From: Todiramphus chloris collaris
Taxonomy: Eukaryota; Chordata; Aves; Coraciiformes; Alcedinidae
DNA length: 64,000 nt
Direction: 5' to 3'
NCBI GenBank assembly: GCA_025345505.1
Contig: JANVCC010000146.1
Location: 4,721,690-4,785,689, forward strand
Part shown: piece after piece, positions 59,063-64,000 of the stretch
Numbering within the stretch: position 1 is the first letter of the stretch
How the letters are laid out: each line of letters starts with the position of its first letter
The notes under the pieces: generated by a model
What the model was told of the DNA's origin: nothing
Database searches by the model: none
Seen by the model: only the letters and a program-made list of their open reading frames with translations
Translations under genes and position numbers: made by a program

Positions 59063-59400
59063 GGCGCGGGCCCGGCCCCGCCGCCCTCGACACCGCCTTT
59101 ATAGCGGCTTTGAATCCAAACAGCCCCGCGCCGCCGCCGCCACTGGGGCAGCCGCGCCCCGCCCGGCCCCGCGGTTGGCTGAGGCCGAGGCGGCCCCGCC
59201 CCAGCCGGAGAAAAGGGCCGGGCCGGGCCGGGCGGCTGGGAAGCGGCGGGCGTGGCCGAGCTGTTCGCCGCCGCCACGGGGCCGGGGGCGCCGCGCAGCC
59301 CCGTCCGCGTCCCACGCTCCCGGCCGGCGGGCGCGGAGGAGCCCCCGCCCGAGGCGGCCGTTTCACGCCGAACCCCTTCACGGTCTGTCCGAGACCCGCC
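59063..59400 (-). promoter_or_regulatory. FAM83D: Probable FAM83D CpG-island promoter
   Basis: Very GC-rich. On the minus strand a TATAAAGG element is at 59,103-59,096. A CHR-type TTTGAA (reverse orientation relative to the gene) lies at 59,109-59,114. The expected start site is 25-30 bases further, at the gap edge. CHR elements drive G2/M expression of many mitotic genes, which fits FAM83D. Several GC boxes lie upstream. Confidence 0.5.
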
Positions 59401-59625
59401 CCTCAAGACAGGCAGCTAAAGCTTCGGCCTGCCTGCTTGTCCCCCTCACCCACCACCGGTCTCTGCTGAAAAGTAAAGTTACACCTCCCCCTGCCTGGGT
59501 TTGCTCTCCGGGGCAATTCCTGGCCGTCCTTGCACTCGAGAGAGAGGCAGAGACATTTAGGCAGAGTCCTGAAACGTAAAGCAAGTAAATAAAACTCGGT
59601 GACATTTTTGTATTATTAAAAGAAA

Positions 59626-62600
59626 TTTAATATAATTTTTAAATTAAAAAATTCAATCTATTAAAGACACTGAGTCAGGTGCTAATACTGTCAGACATAC
59701 CCTTTTGGCATGAGTTTTACATACAGTTTTAAGATTTTATGCATTGCTTCAACAAGTCAAGAAACCACCTTTTCATACTTACAGTAGCAATAAAGTCAAT
59801 TCCATACAATATCAAATATCCTTTTTTTAAAAAAAAGTTGTAAATATATTAGACTCTGATTGCCAAAATGTCATTTTATACACAAAGCTACTAATACAAT
59901 ATACAGTTCTTACATTACTTTTTCTTCACATAAAATACATCTCATCAAGTGTTATTTGTACATGGTTGACTACTGACCGACGGAGCGAGGAGTTATTGCA
60001 GGAGGCTTGCCATCGTTTCTTCAGATCCCACATATGCAGCAGTCACACCCAGCTGCACCGTGGCTACCGGCGCTCCTGGAGTCCCTCCTCATGCTGCAGT
60101 TCAGAGGCTGAAGCTGTTGAGGTGACAATACTAAGGCTGCATCTGCACTAAAAACCCGCATCTCCCCTCCCGCTGTGGGTGGAGGTGATCGCACTGGTGT
60201 AGGACTGGGAACAGTTATCTTGAGCAGGGTCTCCTCTACCACAGCTTCCACAGATGCAATACAGTAAAACATATTCTAGGTTGCAATTGTACCACGGCAG
60301 GCGTTGCCTGTAGAAACCAGTGGTACTCCAATTGTGTGGGGAAACTGAGAAGTCCATCACCAGTTTGGCCAACATGAAAACAGCAGAATAAAGCTGAAGA
60401 ACAACATGGGACAACAAATTATTTTGCACAGCCACAGGCAAAACAAAAAATGTAAATATGAACTGCAGTCTGTAGTAAGAGGCTAGACCTTGCTGCTGCA
60501 GATGTGTTCTGGACTCTGCCCGTAGAGAACTGCTGTAAAAACACAGGTCAACGCGGTTGGTTAAGTTAGAATGAAGACCTTGCACACTTCCCCTCTGTGT
60601 ATTGGGGAAGAGAGAAACAGCGATCGTGAGAGAAACTGAAAGAGCAAACAAAACTTCAAAATCTGGTATGTTCTAAACTGTTATCCCCTTGCAAAACAGT
60701 CTCCAAGTTAAAGAACAGCACTGTGTAGTCTACATAAACCTTTCAGCGACTAGCTACTGAGTTTAGCAAGTGTGATAAGGCACAGAAATATCCAGACACA
60801 GGGAGAACACCTTCCAGCAGATGGAGAGTGGTTCATGTAGGGCTCACTGGACACCAGTGCTATTGCTTTCTCAGTCCAGATGTTCCTGTTTCACGGTAGT
60901 GCTGATTTAGTTTCATCAGAAAAGATTTGGGTAAACAGAGCTCCAAGATTAAAGCACGAGGATGCTAAACAGAAGTTGTAAATGCCATCTGGGAGTTTGT
61001 AAGTGCTTTCAACCCCGTGAAGCAAGACCCTGCTCGATGAACTAGAGAACTCATGACCTCCGCTGAGTATTGCACTGATTCATTATTGCTATTGCCCTGC
61101 CATGCTCTCCTCCTTCCCTACCAGCAGTTTCTCATCCATGTAGTCCTTCAACCACACCCGCAGGGCAGTACAGAATCACATCAGCCAGAGACGGTTCCTC
61201 CCAAAACTGAGAGGCTTTTAGGATTCTGCAGCACCACAGAAGTGAGACTAAGTGGACTAAAATCACATCACTTGGTACATCAAATACAGATCCAGGTCTG
61301 ACATCAAACAGATCCCAGCAATGGTACTTAAGCCCTTATCTAACATTTCAGTGCTGGGACGCTCTTGGCCGAGCTCAGTAAAGCAGAAACACTATGTTGA
61401 GAGACGATACCTTTTTTCCCCCATCTAAAAAACATCTTTCAGCATGGAAAGTAAAGCTGCTCTCATCAATGAGTTCATCTGCTAGTAACAGGATGACTCC
61501 AGCACACAGGAAGATTTTGCAAGTGGAAGGGCTGTTCTCGTGTCCAGCTCTGCCTAGAGACCCATCAATACATCCACGTTGTCACATCTTTGCCTAGTCT
61601 GTATGAACAACTACAACCGTTGGCTTACTGCTAACAGAAGTGGGACTCTAATCTGACCTTGAATCTGTACTCAGATGTTTCCTGAGCCTAAAAACACTTA
61701 GTATAAAATCCCCCAAATCTTCCTCTAATAATCCAAGTGCTAGCTATGCCAGTCACAACGTGCTTTCTAGTTTCTACAGTTTGTTAGCAATTTTAAGATC
61801 TGATGAAACAGCCACGTGCCTTCTGCTAGGTACCTCAGAGCTCTCCACTCGGATGGCCTTTAAAACACATAGATGTAAAACCCTGCAACTGTAACACTGC
61901 TAAAGATTCTAATAAAGAGCACTGCTCCTAGAGGTAGACTGCTATGATGCACATAAAAGGGTATCCATGTGTTCGTCATTACTTGAAAAGCTTGTTTTAG
62001 TCTCTACAAAGTAGTTAACCATAAGCAGGTTGAATATCCACTTTACAGAACTGCTCATCCCAGACTCACAGCCCCTAACCCTGCACGCAGCAGGAACCAC
62101 CAGCTCCTTCCCTGAGTGTGTTTGCCAGTGACCATTACATCCCAAATGGATTAATCGTTCCTAGGTCCCTCTTCAACAGCCTTTGCAAGTCTTGCTCTGA
62201 TGCAACTTCAACCCAAAGCCGGTGGTAGACAAATACTTGGCGTGGCTGTGAAAACATGTCCTGGAAGATTTATTGATTATTGACTATGCTGTCTGAATAA
62301 AAATCAGTGATATTTGATTAGATGCCATTAGACTTCAGGGAGCACATCAGCGTAGAGCGCTAGAGCCAGGAGAGCTGTATTACATCCAGTGTTACAATTA
62401 CAATAAAAAGCCTAATTAGGGGGCTGTTTTGTAATCTAGAACCTTTAGTATCTTTTGCCTGACAGGAAATTGATGGGTGGTTCGCTCATGATCACAGCTG
62501 GAGTGATAAATTCCTGCAGTTTTACATATAGAGAGTGAAATGCCAATGGACTAAAAGCTCTTTGTCTAAACTGGAGGGGATTCCTATGGTTTTAATGTAT

Positions 62601-64000
62601 TAGCAACTCTGGAAGCAAGCCCCGAACTCTTTATCACGGTTCATCTCCTTTTCGTTTGCTTGGAGTTAGGTAGGATTCAATATACTTGATAGCATAAAAT
62701 TGCTCTGAGAAGGAAAATGGACCAACTCCTCCTTTCACAGGAGGGAAGGCATCGGCTGGGCCTGAATTTTGCACCACTTACAACCTGGTGGGTAACAGCA
62801 CCAAAATTTGTTACACTGAATCCAGAGTTCTCCTTAGGATGGACGTGGAGAGACAAGCCTCAGCACCACGGGAGAGGAGAGGCACGTGAAAGATCATCTC
62901 CCTCCGTTCAGGAATACCCTGGCTACACCTGGTGTTATCCCAGAAGAATTTTCTTGAGGTTATCAGAAGACTCACTGTTAACCACACACAGATGCGGTAA
63001 AGTCTGTCCTGTTACCAGATCATCTTTCTACTAGAAAATGACTTTTAAAATCTCTTAAGGTTAAGTCGAGCACAAGAAGTATTTTCTACTTTCACATTTA
63101 GCAGCTCAGATTAATGGAGGAAGCCCAACTGCTCTGAATGTTTCAAACCCCCTGTCTTAAACTGAACTGAGGCTCTAAAACAATCACATCAACTTCTACC
63201 GTTTTCTAATTTGTCCTAAAACTGGTGAGGGAGGAGAGTTCTAAAGAGTAAATTGTCAGCCTGGTAATATCCTCACAGGTCCCAGAGTGTTCGGCTGCGG
63301 TGCTGGCACAGCCACCTCTGCTGCCTCAAGGAGCTGAGAACGAGGAGCCCAGAGGCCTGTATAATAATATATCAGCCCCAGCAATGGACTAGGTTTGCTG
63401 GGGAGCAGAGGGTAGCATTTAACAGTCACTGGCAGCCTAAGTCAACTTTTTATAGCCTAGAAAAAAGGAAAGGCTGTAAAGGTTCCCCCCGGGGAGTGTC
63501 CATGTGAAGTGCAATCCTGATGTCTTAACAGCCGCCAGCTAAAAGGAAGATGGGTAGAAGCTGAAGCACAACTACGTGAGCTGGATTTAATCCACCGATA
63601 GCTTACAGAGACCCAAACAAGCCTAAGTTTTCAGAGTTTGGAATTTAAACAGCCCAAGGAGACACATATTTGTGCAGGCAAATAGCTGTGTGTGTGACAG
63701 CCCCTCAGTGCAGGAAAAGGGTTGCAGATACTACAGTTACTTCTGTAGACACAACCTGTTCACTGTGGCCAGTTCCTCAGAGCTGTCTCCCATGGGGCAC
63801 TCTCATCTTCCCCAGGCAGGCAAAGCCTTAGCTTGCTGCTGAGCCAGCACCACAGCTCAGGTTATACTGTGCTAGTGTTCCTCAGGCAGTCCGGCAGAGC
63901 AAACACAAACCACACACCCAGCAACACTGGCGTTGATGTGCCAACTGCGCTACGGCCGAGAGGCTTTGCCAAGTACCGCACAGTGCTGGGTCACTGCCTT
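59626..64000 (-). other. PPP1R16B: Probable 3'UTR of PPP1R16B (by gene order)
   Basis: No coding exon was recognised on either strand. In human, PPP1R16B lies immediately upstream of FAM83D on the same strand and has a 3'UTR of several kilobases. A minus-strand ATTAAA at 59,626-59,631, preceded by AU-rich UTR-like sequence, could be its poly(A) signal. The assignment rests on synteny only. Parts near 62,300-62,660 look more like a conserved regulatory element. Confidence 0.4.
62255..62660. promoter_or_regulatory. Candidate conserved non-coding element
   Basis: Unique, repeat-free AT-rich block with stacked homeodomain-like cores (GATTATTGAC, GTTACAATTACAATAAAAAG, CCTAATTAGG). Suggestive by composition only. 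Confidence 0.3.

Noticed and set aside
58894-59579. Several 149-202-codon open frames across the N gap on both strands
   Set aside because: They translate the Ns as X and depend on GC-rich sequence with few stops. None resembles a known protein or FAM83D exon 1.
60148-60651. 167-codon minus-strand open frame in the presumed PPP1R16B 3'UTR
   Set aside because: Cys-rich and hydrophobic stretches but no recognisable domain. Without conservation data it is best treated as chance.
1-64000. CRISPR arrays, bacterial operons, tRNA or rRNA genes
   Set aside because: No regularly spaced repeats, no tRNA-like cloverleaf and no rRNA sequence were recognised by eye. The window is vertebrate nuclear DNA.

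Overview
The window is nuclear DNA from a bird. The evidence is CR1 LINE fragments with typical avian 3' tails, an ERVL-like LTR of a type common in birds, spliced vertebrate genes with short exons in kilobase introns, and CpG-island promoters. No species can be named from the sequence alone. Two genes are read with confidence, both on the minus strand. A third is inferred from gene order.

Right to left, in the direction of transcription: (1) 59,626-64,000 looks like minus-strand 3'UTR sequence. Vertebrate gene order (PPP1R16B - FAM83D - DHX35 in human) suggests the end of PPP1R16B, but no PPP1R16B coding exon was recognised. (2) FAM83D (spindle CK1-alpha anchor) occupies about 56,867-59,100. 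Exons 2-4 are present. Exon 1 is missing and most likely lies in the 10-N assembly gap at 59,053-59,062, just downstream of a GC-rich promoter with a TATA-like box. Its long C-terminal tail is absent or unrecognisable. (3) DHX35, a DEAH-box RNA helicase, is complete: 21 coding exons from 53,940 down to 26,877, all with GT-AG introns, giving a 703-residue protein. Its CpG-island promoter sits between two CR1 insertions of opposite orientation.

Positions 1-26,760 hold no convincing gene. This matches the gene-poor interval that follows DHX35 in other vertebrates (toward MAFB in human). It contains a solitary LTR (about 4,999-5,475), several CR1 fragments and a few unique AT-rich blocks that read like conserved regulatory elements. 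The last point is inference, because no alignment was possible.

I found no new gene system. The items most worth checking are local oddities in the two genes: a duplicated splice donor after DHX35 exon 10 whose use would cause an immediate stop, an apparent frame change at the extreme DHX35 C-terminus, a GC-AG intron and a lost tail in FAM83D, and CR1 copies pressed against the DHX35 promoter.
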